Below are positions 1-4,912 of a stretch of 6,666 nucleotides of DNA, in pieces. A model generated the notes under the pieces. The model did not search any database, was not told where the DNA came from, and saw nothing but the letters and a program-made list of their open reading frames with translations. The stretch is from Treponema sp. (GTDB taxonomy: Bacteria; Spirochaetota; Spirochaetia; Treponematales; Breznakiellaceae), in the NCBI GenBank assembly GCA_009786625.1, contig WQRT01000158.1:1-6666 (forward strand), read 5' to 3'. Positions within the stretch are counted from its first letter, which is position 1. Every line of letters begins with the position of its first letter. The translations under genes and the position numbers were made by a program.

Positions 1-3
1 ATC

Positions 4-10
4 AAGGAGG
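4..10 (+). promoter_or_regulatory. Ribosome binding site of the response regulator gene
   Basis: AAGGAGG lies 9 nt before the ATG at 20. It is a near-perfect Shine-Dalgarno sequence and fixes that start although the window opens only 19 nt upstream. The promoter must lie outside the window. Confidence 0.85.
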
Positions 11-19
11 AATTGATTC

Positions 20-862
20 ATGACGCAGCCGGATCTTGCGGCAAAACCGGGAAAGAAAAGAAAAATAATTTATATAGATGATGTGAATTATAATCTTATT
101 ACTTTTAATAAAGGACTTGGAAAAAAATATGACATATATCTGGGAGAATCCGCATCTCAAATGTACAGGATTTTAGAGAAGGTTACTCCGGATGTAATTA
201 TTTTAGATGTTAATATGCCGAATATAAACGGATATGAAATAATCAAAGAGTTAAAAAATGATGACCGCTACTTACATATTCCGGTTATTTTTTTAACAAG
301 CAATATCGAAAGAAAGGATATCGCGAAAGGATTAAATCTGGGCGCCGCCGATTATGTGCTAAAACCAATTAATACAGAAAAGATAATAAAAAGCATCGAA
401 AATCAATTTAATACAGAAAAAATTAAAGAGAAAAAGACCGCAGATAAAAAAAATATAAACGTAGAAGGGGAGCGTAACAGCATTTTAATTATTGATGATA
501 TCCCAAGTATGTTAAGAACTATTCACCATGCTTTGCATAATGTATATGATGTTTATTTACTGTCTAACCCTGAAGTTGTCGTTGATTTTCTAAGCAACAA
601 TAAACCGGATTTAATCATTTTGGATTATTTAATGCCGAAAGTGAGCGGCTTTGATCTTATTCCAATTATAAAAGGAATTGAAGGTTACGAAACAACTCCT
701 ATCATTATTATTACTACAGAAGGAACCATTGAAAATGTAAGAGACGCAATGCTGCTTGGAGCTTCTGATTTTATCGCAAAACCTTTTGGAGAAGAAGAGC
801 TGAATTTTAAAGTAGAAAAACATTTAAGATTATCAAAGGAATTAAAGGAAAAAAATGACTAG
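20..862 (+). CDS. Tandem two-receiver (REC-REC) response regulator without output domain
   Basis: A 280-residue cytoplasmic phosphorelay protein with two complete CheY-like receiver domains joined by a Lys-rich linker (about residues 131-153). REC1 (about 14-130) has the acidic pair D20/D21, phosphoacceptor D63 in ILDVNMP, T93 and K115 followed by Pro. REC2 (about 154-270) has D159/D160, D202 in ILDYLMP, T232/T233 and K254 followed by Pro. All residues needed for phosphoryl transfer are therefore present in both. No GGDEF, EAL, HD-GYP or DNA-binding domain follows, so it probably acts through protein contacts or as a phosphate relay or sink. No histidine kinase is visible here. The stop abuts the ATG of hflX. 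Base composition is clearly more AT-rich than in hflX. The receiver fold is certain; the signalling partner and output are unknown. Confidence 0.93.
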   Translation: MTQPDLAAKPGKKRKIIYIDDVNYNLITFNKGLGKKYDIYLGESASQMYRILEKVTPDVIILDVNMPNINGYEIIKELKNDDRYLHIPVIFLTSNIERKDIAKGLNLGAADYVLKPINTEKIIKSIENQFNTEKIKEKKTADKKNINVEGERNSILIIDDIPSMLRTIHHALHNVYDVYLLSNPEVVVDFLSNNKPDLIILDYLMPKVSGFDLIPIIKGIEGYETTPIIIITTEGTIENVRDAMLLGASDFIAKPFGEEELNFKVEKHLRLSKELKEKND

Positions 863-1981
863 ATGAAAGCGACAGCAAAATTATACGAAACACAAGACCA
901 CCCCAAAAAAGCGTTCCTTGTAACAATCCTTGAACCGCGCGGCGGACTGACGCTAAACGAACAGGGCAGAGAACTTCAGGGATTATGCGAAACACTCGGT
1001 CTTGAAATTACCGCAAATGAAGTAATCCGTGTCAGGGAGAAAAACCCGCGCTTCGGTATGGGAAGCGGCAAAGCGGAAGAATTATCACAAAAAGCCAATG
1101 AGTTAAAAGCAGACTTAATGGTGTTTAACTGGAATCCAAGTCCTTCCCAGCAGAGAAATTGGGAAGAATTATGCGGGCTTCCCGTCGTGGACAGACAGGA
1201 GATCATCATCCGTATTTTCGCAGACAGAGCAAGCACAAGAGAAGCCGAGTTACAGGTAAAACTAGCTGAGTTAACCTACTTTTTACCGAGGTTAACGCAT
1301 AAATATATAGATTTATCGCGCCAGCGGGGAGGACGTTACGGCACTAAAGGAACAGGCGAGACAAAACTGGAAACAGACCGCAGAAAAATAGAAAAGCGAA
1401 TCCATCAGCTTGAAAAAGAAATCGAAAAAATCGCTAAACAGCGCGAAATGCAGCGCCGCCTTCGTGAACGCAACAATATCCCCGTCTGCGCGATTGTCGG
1501 CTATACAAACGCAGGTAAATCAAGCCTATTAAACGCGCTGACAGGCTCTGACGTTCCCGCGCAGGACAGACTCTTTGAAACTCTTGACGCTGTCACCCGC
1601 CGTTACCAGCCGTCGCCAGGCGTTTCTGTCCTTCTTACTGATACTGTAGGTTTTATAAAGCAGCTTCCTCATTCGCTTGTTAAGGCGTTCCGCTCAACCC
1701 TTGAAGAAGCTGCGTTAGCTGATATAATCATTCACATTCTGGACGCTTCACAGCCGGATATCGAAAGTAATTACGAAACAACAATTACTGTTTTAAAAGA
1801 ACTGGGCGCTCATGAGATTCCTTCGATTATTCTCTTAAATAAAATTGATCTGCTTCAGGATAACAGCGTTCTTGATGAACTAAAAACTCGTTTTACTGGA
1901 AGCATCGCGGTCTCCGTTAAAGAAAGGATCGGGCTTAATGAGGCAGGGGAGAGGATTGCTCAGATGACGGCTGGAATTTAA
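863..1981 (+). CDS. hflX: GTPase HflX (ribosome-associated)
   Basis: A 372-residue TRAFAC-class GTPase. HflX binds the 50S subunit and in several bacteria splits stalled or heat-damaged 70S ribosomes. The N-terminal HflX domain (about 15-200) carries GSGKAEEL (67-74), the stretch of Arg/Thr residues at 122-127, LPRL (141-144) and the GTGETKLETDRR segment (163-174), followed by a charged coiled coil (about 175-204). The G domain has G1 GYTNAGKSS (213-221), a G2 region FETLDAVTRR (238-247; the common form is FATLDPTTRR), G3 DTVGF (260-264), G4 NKID (326-329) and a G5-like SV (351-352). Length is normal for the short HflX forms. The ATG follows the preceding TAG directly. The nearest purine-rich site, AAAGG at 844-848, is 14 nt away, so translation is probably coupled to the upstream gene. 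Confidence 0.96.
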   Translation: MKATAKLYETQDHPKKAFLVTILEPRGGLTLNEQGRELQGLCETLGLEITANEVIRVREKNPRFGMGSGKAEELSQKANELKADLMVFNWNPSPSQQRNWEELCGLPVVDRQEIIIRIFADRASTREAELQVKLAELTYFLPRLTHKYIDLSRQRGGRYGTKGTGETKLETDRRKIEKRIHQLEKEIEKIAKQREMQRRLRERNNIPVCAIVGYTNAGKSSLLNALTGSDVPAQDRLFETLDAVTRRYQPSPGVSVLLTDTVGFIKQLPHSLVKAFRSTLEEAALADIIIHILDASQPDIESNYETTITVLKELGAHEIPSIILLNKIDLLQDNSVLDELKTRFTGSIAVSVKERIGLNEAGERIAQMTAGI

Positions 1982-1991
1982 TAATTTTTGC

Positions 1992-2016
1992 CGCGAACCA
2001 CGCTAACCACACGAAC
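1992..2016. repeat. Short 9-bp tandem repeat in spacer
   Basis: AACCACGCT (1996-2004), AACCACACG (2005-2013) and AAC (2014-2016) form about 2.7 units of a 9-bp repeat in the spacer after hflX. No terminator hairpin with a T-run is seen in this spacer. Confidence 0.6.
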
Positions 2017-2051
2017 TTTTATTACTTCTGGTATATTTTTCCAATTTAAGT

Positions 2052-2057
2052 TATAAT
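2052..2057 (+). promoter_or_regulatory. Putative -10 box for the DinB-like gene
   Basis: TATAAT is a perfect -10 hexamer 27 nt before the start codon, in an AT-rich spacer. No good -35 is seen: hexamers 16-18 nt upstream (around 2028-2035) do not resemble TTGACA, so the promoter call rests on the -10 alone. Confidence 0.4.
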
Positions 2058-2071
2058 CAGATATCAATTTT

Positions 2072-2078
2072 AAAGAGG
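2072..2078 (+). promoter_or_regulatory. Ribosome binding site of the DinB-like gene
   Basis: AAAGAGG lies 6 nt before the ATG at 2085 and supports that start. Confidence 0.7.
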
Positions 2079-2084
2079 TTTTTT

Positions 2085-2612
2085 ATGAAGAATTTTTTTT
2101 TATCATTTGTAAAGCAGAATCAGGAAGCAAACAAAACTATTGCCGGGATTTTTGAAAAGTTATCAAATGATGATCGGGAAAAAGACAGGAAGAGTTTTTA
2201 CAAAAGCCTGTCAGGGCTTTTCTGCCATAATACCGGAGCGGCCGTTTATTTTCTCAATCTGATGAAGGACGCGGTTCCCGGTAATGCCGCGGCGCAAAAT
2301 GCCGTAAAGCCGCTTGAGAAGATTCAAGACTTTAAAGGAAAACTTTCAGAAGAGCAATGGAAACAAGCTGTGTCATTTACAAAAACCGCCGACAAAGCCC
2401 TTGTAGATTTTGTCACCGCTTTAGAAGACAACGATTTTCAAGCTCCCGTAAAAATCGACTGGTACAAAGGTAAACCCCCGACGGTTCCTCTTTGGTTCAT
2501 GTTAGAGCAGCATATCTCCCATAATATACACCACAGAGGTCAAATCTCCCAGATACTTGATTCGTTAAAAATTGATAACGATTATTCGGGGATAAATGTA
2601 AAATTTTTGTAA
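2085..2612 (+). CDS. DinB-like (YfiT/DinB superfamily) metal-binding four-helix protein
   Basis: A 175-residue cytoplasmic protein. The pattern fits the DinB-like fold: H48 (FCHNTGAA) in the second helix and, near the C-terminus, H143, H146, H149 and H150 within a segment ending HHRGQI, the family signature where three His normally hold a divalent metal. Members are thiol-dependent S-transferases (bacillithiol or mycothiol) or damage-inducible proteins of unknown reaction; the substrate here cannot be told. The gene has its own -10 box and RBS. Its stop is 2 nt before the next ATG, suggesting co-transcription with the toxin-antitoxin-like pair. The last 84 bp, from codon 149 to the stop, recurs perfectly at 3315-3398, so the C-terminal helix codons are duplicated. 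Confidence 0.82.
   Translation: MKNFFLSFVKQNQEANKTIAGIFEKLSNDDREKDRKSFYKSLSGLFCHNTGAAVYFLNLMKDAVPGNAAAQNAVKPLEKIQDFKGKLSEEQWKQAVSFTKTADKALVDFVTALEDNDFQAPVKIDWYKGKPPTVPLWFMLEQHISHNIHHRGQISQILDSLKIDNDYSGINVKFL
2529..2612 (+). repeat. 84-bp direct repeat, copy 1 (DinB gene 3' end)
   Basis: Identical base for base to 3315-3398, offset 786 bp. It begins at the codons for His149-His150 and ends with the TAA stop. Beyond the stop the two copies keep weak similarity (12 of 17 positions) and then diverge. Confidence 0.97.
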
Positions 2613-2614
2613 GT

Positions 2615-2863
2615 ATGGCTGACACTATTCTTTATGTCAAATCGGCATTCAAACATGGATATAAACAAGAAGATATAGAACGCGCAATTGAAACAAAAAT
2701 ATATGAAGATTCTCTGGAAGACGAGGATGAAATATATGTTATCATTGGTTTTGATACTGTTGCGAATCCCATGGAAATATTTTATAATATAGTTGACGAT
2801 GGTACTATCAGGATATTTCATGCGATGGAATTACGTGATAAAATAGCTGAGCAGATGAACTAA
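2615..2863 (+). CDS. BrnT-like toxin candidate of a toxin-antitoxin pair
   Basis: An 82-residue acidic small protein. The arrangement FKHGYKQEDIERAI (12-25), then IYVIIGFD (40-47), then a strand with IFYNIVDDGTIRIFHAM (54-70), resembles the BrnT toxin layout (KHG, a helix, two hydrophobic strands, a final IRI-x-x-A). BrnT is a RelE-like ribonuclease that blocks translation; that activity is inferred from resemblance only, and catalytic residues cannot be fixed by eye. It precedes a 78-codon gene like the BrnA antitoxin, the usual toxin-first order. There is no clear Shine-Dalgarno: the ATG is 2 nt after the DinB stop, so translation probably depends on coupling. It could equally be an uncharacterised small-protein family frequent in treponemes. 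Confidence 0.6.
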   Translation: MADTILYVKSAFKHGYKQEDIERAIETKIYEDSLEDEDEIYVIIGFDTVANPMEIFYNIVDDGTIRIFHAMELRDKIAEQMN

Positions 2864-2864
2864 T

Positions 2865-2870
2865 AGGAGA
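2865..2870 (+). promoter_or_regulatory. Ribosome binding site of the antitoxin candidate
   Basis: AGGAGA sits 5 nt before the ATG at 2876. It is far stronger than anything before the toxin candidate at 2615, a difference that would favour antitoxin excess. Confidence 0.75.
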
Positions 2871-2875
2871 ATTAT

Positions 2876-3112
2876 ATGCGTGATATGACTGAAGAAGAAT
2901 ACGACGCTCTTGATGAACGCCTGACGAATACCATTCCAAAACTCGCACATACCGGTACAGGTTTCTTTTCCCGTAAGGGTTCACAAATCATTTGTCTTGA
3001 CGAAAACACTGCGAAAATCCTTAATGCCAAAGCAATGGCTTCACGGAAAACCCCTTCCGAAATTATTACGTCAATGCTTCGGCAAGAGCTGATCATTGCC
3101 GCTAATGGATGA
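2876..3112 (+). CDS. BrnA-like antitoxin candidate
   Basis: A 78-residue protein. The N-terminal stretch MTEEEYDALDERLTNTIP is followed by GTGFFSRKGSQIICLDENTAKILNAKAM and a helix with KTPSEIITSMLRQEL. The C-terminal half fits a ribbon-helix-helix DNA-binding motif (strand QIICLD about 40-45, helix, turn at KTPSE, helix), as in BrnA antitoxins that bind the toxin and repress their own operon. The gap from the toxin candidate stop is 12 nt and the RBS is strong. No operator palindrome stands out before 2615, consistent with expression from the DinB promoter or from within the DinB tail. Function is inferred from size, order and fold guess; there is no decisive motif. Confidence 0.58.
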   Translation: MRDMTEEEYDALDERLTNTIPKLAHTGTGFFSRKGSQIICLDENTAKILNAKAMASRKTPSEIITSMLRQELIIAANG

Positions 3113-3275
3113 TTATATTAAAAAGAATCTACTTCTCTTTATCGGACTCGCTGTTTTGTTTGCCCGAAAAGGAAAAAATTCTTTCTTTCTTCCTAAACAC
3201 ACTTATATGTACTGGAAGCTTCGCTTTTTCAAGGCTCGCTGTATTACGCTGCAGGCGGCGTACCATTGCACCTAA
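3105..3275 (+). CDS. Possible 56-residue small membrane peptide (doubtful)
   Basis: An open frame starts at an ATG that overlaps the antitoxin stop by 8 nt. It begins MDDYIKKNLLLFIGLAVLFA and continues with a basic stretch RKGK, so a short hydrophobic segment (about residues 9-20) is followed by positive charge. The last third (CITLQAAYHCT) is encoded by dispersed repeat copy A, whose TAA ends it. There is no Shine-Dalgarno; only coupling to the antitoxin could start it. Either a real small membrane protein cut off by the repeat, or a chance open frame. A second overlapping frame (3109-3297) is even less convincing. Confidence 0.2.
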   Translation: MDDYIKKNLLLFIGLAVLFARKGKNSFFLPKHTYMYWKLRFFKARCITLQAAYHCT

Positions 3276-3319
3276 CGACGCTAAGCAGTTATGGTGACAG
3301 GCACTATGCGCCACCACCA
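3238..3319 (+). repeat. Dispersed hairpin repeat, copy A
   Basis: Matches copy B (4913-4994) without gaps and with about nine differences over 82 bp. Conserved blocks are GTACCATTGCACCTAAC (3260-3276), CTAAGCAGTT (3281-3290) and CACTATGCG (3302-3310). Two alternative hairpins can be drawn. The first is CACCTAAC (3269-3276) with GTTATGGTG (3288-3296), one bulged T. The second is GGTG-ACA-GGC with GCC-AC-CACC around the loop ACTATGC (3303-3309). Both use the same GGTG (3293-3296), so they exclude each other. The right end merges into the displaced DinB tail at a CACCA microhomology. Confidence 0.88.
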
Positions 3320-3398
3320 CAGAGGTCAAATCTCCCAGATACTTGATTCGTTAAAAATTGATAACGATTATTCGGGGATAAATGTAAAATTTTTGTAA
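3315..3398 (+). pseudogene. Displaced 3' end of the DinB-like gene (84-bp direct repeat, copy 2)
   Basis: A perfect second copy of the last 28 codons (including stop) of the DinB-like gene, lacking the rest of it. In frame, an ATG at 3306 within repeat copy A (CACTATGCG) would give a 30-residue peptide starting MRHHHRGQ and ending at the same stop. There is no RBS, so translation is unlikely. After the stop a GTG at 3401 stands exactly where copy 1 has the ATG of the toxin candidate and opens a 41-residue frame (starting VEDIIKF) that runs into the inverted repeat. The copy is probably the original gene end, pushed away by an insertion, or a relic of a tandem duplication. Confidence 0.85.
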
Positions 3399-3421
3399 AT
3401 GTGGAAGACATTATTAAATTC

Positions 3422-3435
3422 TCTGTGATATCACA
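3422..3435. repeat. Perfect 14-bp palindrome
   Basis: A fully self-complementary palindrome, CTGTGATATCACAG, 24 bp after the displaced DinB stop and just outside the long inverted repeat. The size and symmetry fit a dimeric repressor operator, but no gene is clearly controlled by it; TGTGAGATC in inverse orientation near 3669-3678 may be its partner at the other end of the inverted repeat. Confidence 0.55.
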
Positions 3436-3443
3436 GCTTATAT

Positions 3444-3652
3444 ATTACTATGTAACTACAGTAAACCAAGAAGATTCGGGTCCGAAAAATATTTGCAAGA
3501 ACCCGCTTCCGAGCCCTGACTACTAAAATTAATTTAATAATCATTTATTAATACTATTTTAAAGATTTTAACGGTCAGGTCTCTACAGCGGAGAATTGCA
3601 AAGATTATTTTCCGAACCCGAATCCCCTTGGTTTACCGTGGTTATATTGTTA
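3444..3652. repeat. Long imperfect inverted repeat (MITE-like or structured RNA locus)
   Basis: The core arms are 3461-3520 and 3574-3636. They pair at 48 of 60 positions with one 3-nt gap; the outer 21 bases differ at only two. Weaker pairing extends outward to about 3444 and 3652. The 53-bp AT-rich loop (3521-3573) holds its own hairpin, TTAATAA-TCAT-TTATTAA (3534-3551). GGTTTACCG occurs twice on the right side (3630 and 3660). No clear target-site duplication flanks it, and no convincing gene lies in 3399-3683. Candidates are a degenerate miniature inverted-repeat element, a large transcript hairpin, or an inverted duplication. Confidence 0.8.
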
Positions 3653-3683
3653 TCAAAAAGGTTTACCGATCTCACAAGGAAGT

Positions 3684-3851
3684 TTAGGTGACAGGCACTG
3701 CTTGCTCTCTGTTATATTCGGCGATTTGCCTTGATAGTGCTTCTTTTTCTTCTTCAGTCCATTTTCTGCTGACGACCTGTAATTCATTGTTTCTCAGAAT
3801 TTCCATAAACCAGTCAAGGTCTACTTCTTCTTTAGTATTAAGCCATATCAT
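3684..3851 (-). CDS. Small 55-residue protein, partner of the GNAT-like gene, function unknown
   Basis: Starts MIWLNTKEEVDLDWFMEILR and is rich in charged residues, with a likely helix of Glu and Lys (KWTEEEKEALSRQIAEYN). It follows the GNAT-like reading frame by 2 nt with a strong RBS (GGAGG, 7 nt before the ATG, inside the upstream stop region), so both belong to one transcript. I do not recognise a family; size and position would suit an antitoxin or accessory protein. The last five residues, AVPVT, are encoded by the AGTGCCTGTCACC motif that also occurs in dispersed repeat copy A, so the native C-terminus may have been replaced by repeat sequence. Confidence 0.62.
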   Translation of the reverse strand: MIWLNTKEEVDLDWFMEILRNNELQVVSRKWTEEEKEALSRQIAEYNREQAVPVT

Positions 3852-3853
3852 TA

Positions 3854-4372
3854 TTATGCCTCCGTTTCAGGAAAATATTTATCTAATAAGATTTGAGCGT
3901 CTTTTTCAAAAATAGCCATTCTCCGCTCGCTTAACAACACTGCTCCAAGCGTTTTTTGATAATGGGTGATAAGGGAGGTTTTCGGCTCGAAAGCGATAAC
4001 CCCGTTAAAACCTGATTCTTGCGATAATTTACAGCCGTAAGCAGTCAAGTTTCCGCAAACTCCCAGATATTTCTTTTATTTACCGATGTTACATGGCGCG
4101 CTTTCTATCAGGTGCATAAGCACATGATCCTTTAGTTTTTCAAGCGATACCATGCCGTGTATGGTTTGCGGTTCCTGAACGGTAACCAGTTTATATATTT
4201 TTCTATCAGGTTCGGAAAATTCCTGTTTCCAGTCAAAAATCCAGCCGTTCTTTTTTGAAACTTTTTCCAAATCTTCTTTTGCTGCTGGTAAGACAAGGGT
4301 ATTCAACGTTTCGCCTGTCTCGGCGTTTTCAATTGATTCGGTGATTTTGTCTATTACAAAATCAAGTTCCAT
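3854..4372 (-). pseudogene. GNAT-like acetyltransferase gene interrupted by one in-frame TAA
   Basis: Two open segments on the minus strand (4372-4076 and 4075-3854) are in the same frame and read as one 172-residue protein broken by TAA at codon 99 (4078-4076). The first half ends HLIESAPCNIGK. The sequence after the stop resumes with KKYLGVCGNLTAYGCKLS and contains GFNGVIAFEPKT, THYQKTLGA and a final RMAIF. This fits a widespread small GNAT-like family in which NIGK-x-K-Y-x-G-V-x-GNL-x-A-x-ACKLS is continuous and the G-x-x-GNL segment would be the acetyl-CoA loop. The cofactor loop lies right after the stop, so the truncated 98-residue product should be inactive unless the stop is suppressed. 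Nothing else is damaged, which suggests a recent mutation or a sequencing error. Family assignment is from memory of the motif pattern. Confidence 0.72.
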
Positions 4373-4378
4373 GTTGAG

Positions 4379-4407
4379 AGTATACCACGCTTTTCAATTT
4401 AACACAA
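4379..4407 (-). promoter_or_regulatory. Promoter giving a probable leaderless GNAT-like transcript
   Basis: On the minus strand TTGTGT (4407-4402) and TATACT (4384-4379) are separated by 17 nt, and a TGG before the -10 makes it an extended -10. Transcription would begin about 7 nt on, at or next to the ATG at 4372. No Shine-Dalgarno is present, so the mRNA would be leaderless. Confidence 0.65.
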
Positions 4408-4416
4408 TAAGAAAAA

Positions 4417-4515
4417 AGTGACACTATTTGCGCCCATGCACCCGCGATCACACTATATGTGGTGGTGTTAGGTGCAATGGTACACTAAGCAGTTTAAGTA
4501 CCTGACACTATGCGT
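4417..4515 (+). repeat. Dispersed hairpin repeat, copy C (rearranged)
   Basis: Shares ACTAAGCAGTTT (4484-4495) and CACTATGCG (4506-4514) with copies A and B, but the 17-bp block GTTAGGTGCAATGGTAC (4467-4483) is the reverse complement of theirs. On the + strand GTGTTAGG (4465-4472) pairs with CCTGACAC (4501-4508) at 7 of 8 positions, with TAC/GTA inside. On the minus strand TGAC and GTCA flank the loop GCATAGT. ACACTAT occurs three times (4420, 4450, 4505). Confidence 0.75.
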
Positions 4516-4540
4516 CAAAAACTTATAGCAACACGAGAGC

Positions 4541-4699
4541 TCATTTTTTAAGAAGCCTTATTAGGTCTTCTTCTTCTGCTTTATGGCGTTTTAAGGCTGC
4601 CGCAGACGGCTTGCAACGTATCTCTGCAATTACTTGGCGGATAATTTTTTTATCTTTAATCTCTGTCGGTTGAACGGGTTTTACTTTACAGGCTGCCAT
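4541..4699 (-). CDS. Small 52-residue basic protein, function unknown
   Basis: Begins MAACKVKPVQPTEIKDKKII and ends with EEEDLIRLLKK. It is mixed-charge and mostly helical by appearance, with Cys at 4 and 29 (CKPSAAALKRHKAEEE), and has no signal peptide or membrane segment. The ATG is backed by AGGAG (4711-4707) at 7 nt spacing and by a near-consensus promoter upstream, so it is a real single gene despite its size. It lies alone between repeat copies C and B. I do not recognise the family; a small regulatory protein or orphan antitoxin is possible. Confidence 0.7.
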   Translation of the reverse strand: MAACKVKPVQPTEIKDKKIIRQVIAEIRCKPSAAALKRHKAEEEDLIRLLKK

Positions 4700-4718
4700 T
4701 GGCTTTCTCCTACACACC

Positions 4719-4747
4719 AATATAGCATTTTAAGACATTATTGGCAA
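4719..4747 (-). promoter_or_regulatory. Near-consensus sigma-70 promoter of the 52-residue gene
   Basis: Minus strand: -35 TTGCCA (4747-4742), a 17-nt spacer, then -10 TATATT (4724-4719) preceded by TGC, an extended -10. The RBS follows 7 nt after the -10 end, so the leader is short, about 13 nt. Confidence 0.72.
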
Positions 4748-4912
4748 TAGGAAGAACGAGTTTTTTGTAATATGAAATATAACGTTCAAGTCAAAATTTT
4801 CCTAATTTACATTTATTAACCTCTTAAAGGCGTGTATATTTTCAATATAATAAGCGCTGACAACAGAGAAAATAATACCGGTCAATTTTGCCTTGTAACG
4901 GCTTCTATAAAT
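4748..4912. other. AT-rich spacer with no recognisable feature
   Basis: Between the promoter of the 52-residue gene and repeat copy B. I see no open frame with an RBS, no hairpin followed by a T-run and no repeat here. Confidence 0.5.

Noticed and set aside
976..1236. Open frame on the minus strand inside hflX
   Set aside because: It is antisense to a certain gene, has no RBS and no recognisable protein.
2582..3096. Minus-strand frames (2582-2821 and 2872-3096) opposite the toxin-antitoxin pair
   Set aside because: Both mirror the + strand genes, which have stop-start spacing and an RBS; the minus frames have none.
3216..3231. GAAGC-TTC-GCTTTTTC as a rho-independent terminator after the antitoxin
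   Set aside because: The stem is only 4-5 bp with a wobble and the T-run is short; too weak to call.
3129..3329. 66-codon minus-strand frame
   Set aside because: Much of its coding sequence is dispersed repeat copy A; no RBS and low-complexity content.
3444..3652. Retron msr-msd or group II intron RNA for the long inverted repeat
   Set aside because: No reverse transcriptase gene and no conserved intron or retron motifs in the window.
3688..3915. 75-codon + strand frame
   Set aside because: It is the mirror of the 55-residue minus gene, which has a strong RBS and operon position.
3269..4515. Annotating the dispersed repeats as integron attC sites outright
   Set aside because: GTTRRRY and RYYYAAC boxes are present, but a properly spaced R''-L''-L'-R' layout could not be drawn for A or B, gene orientation does not fit a standard array, and no integrase is present.
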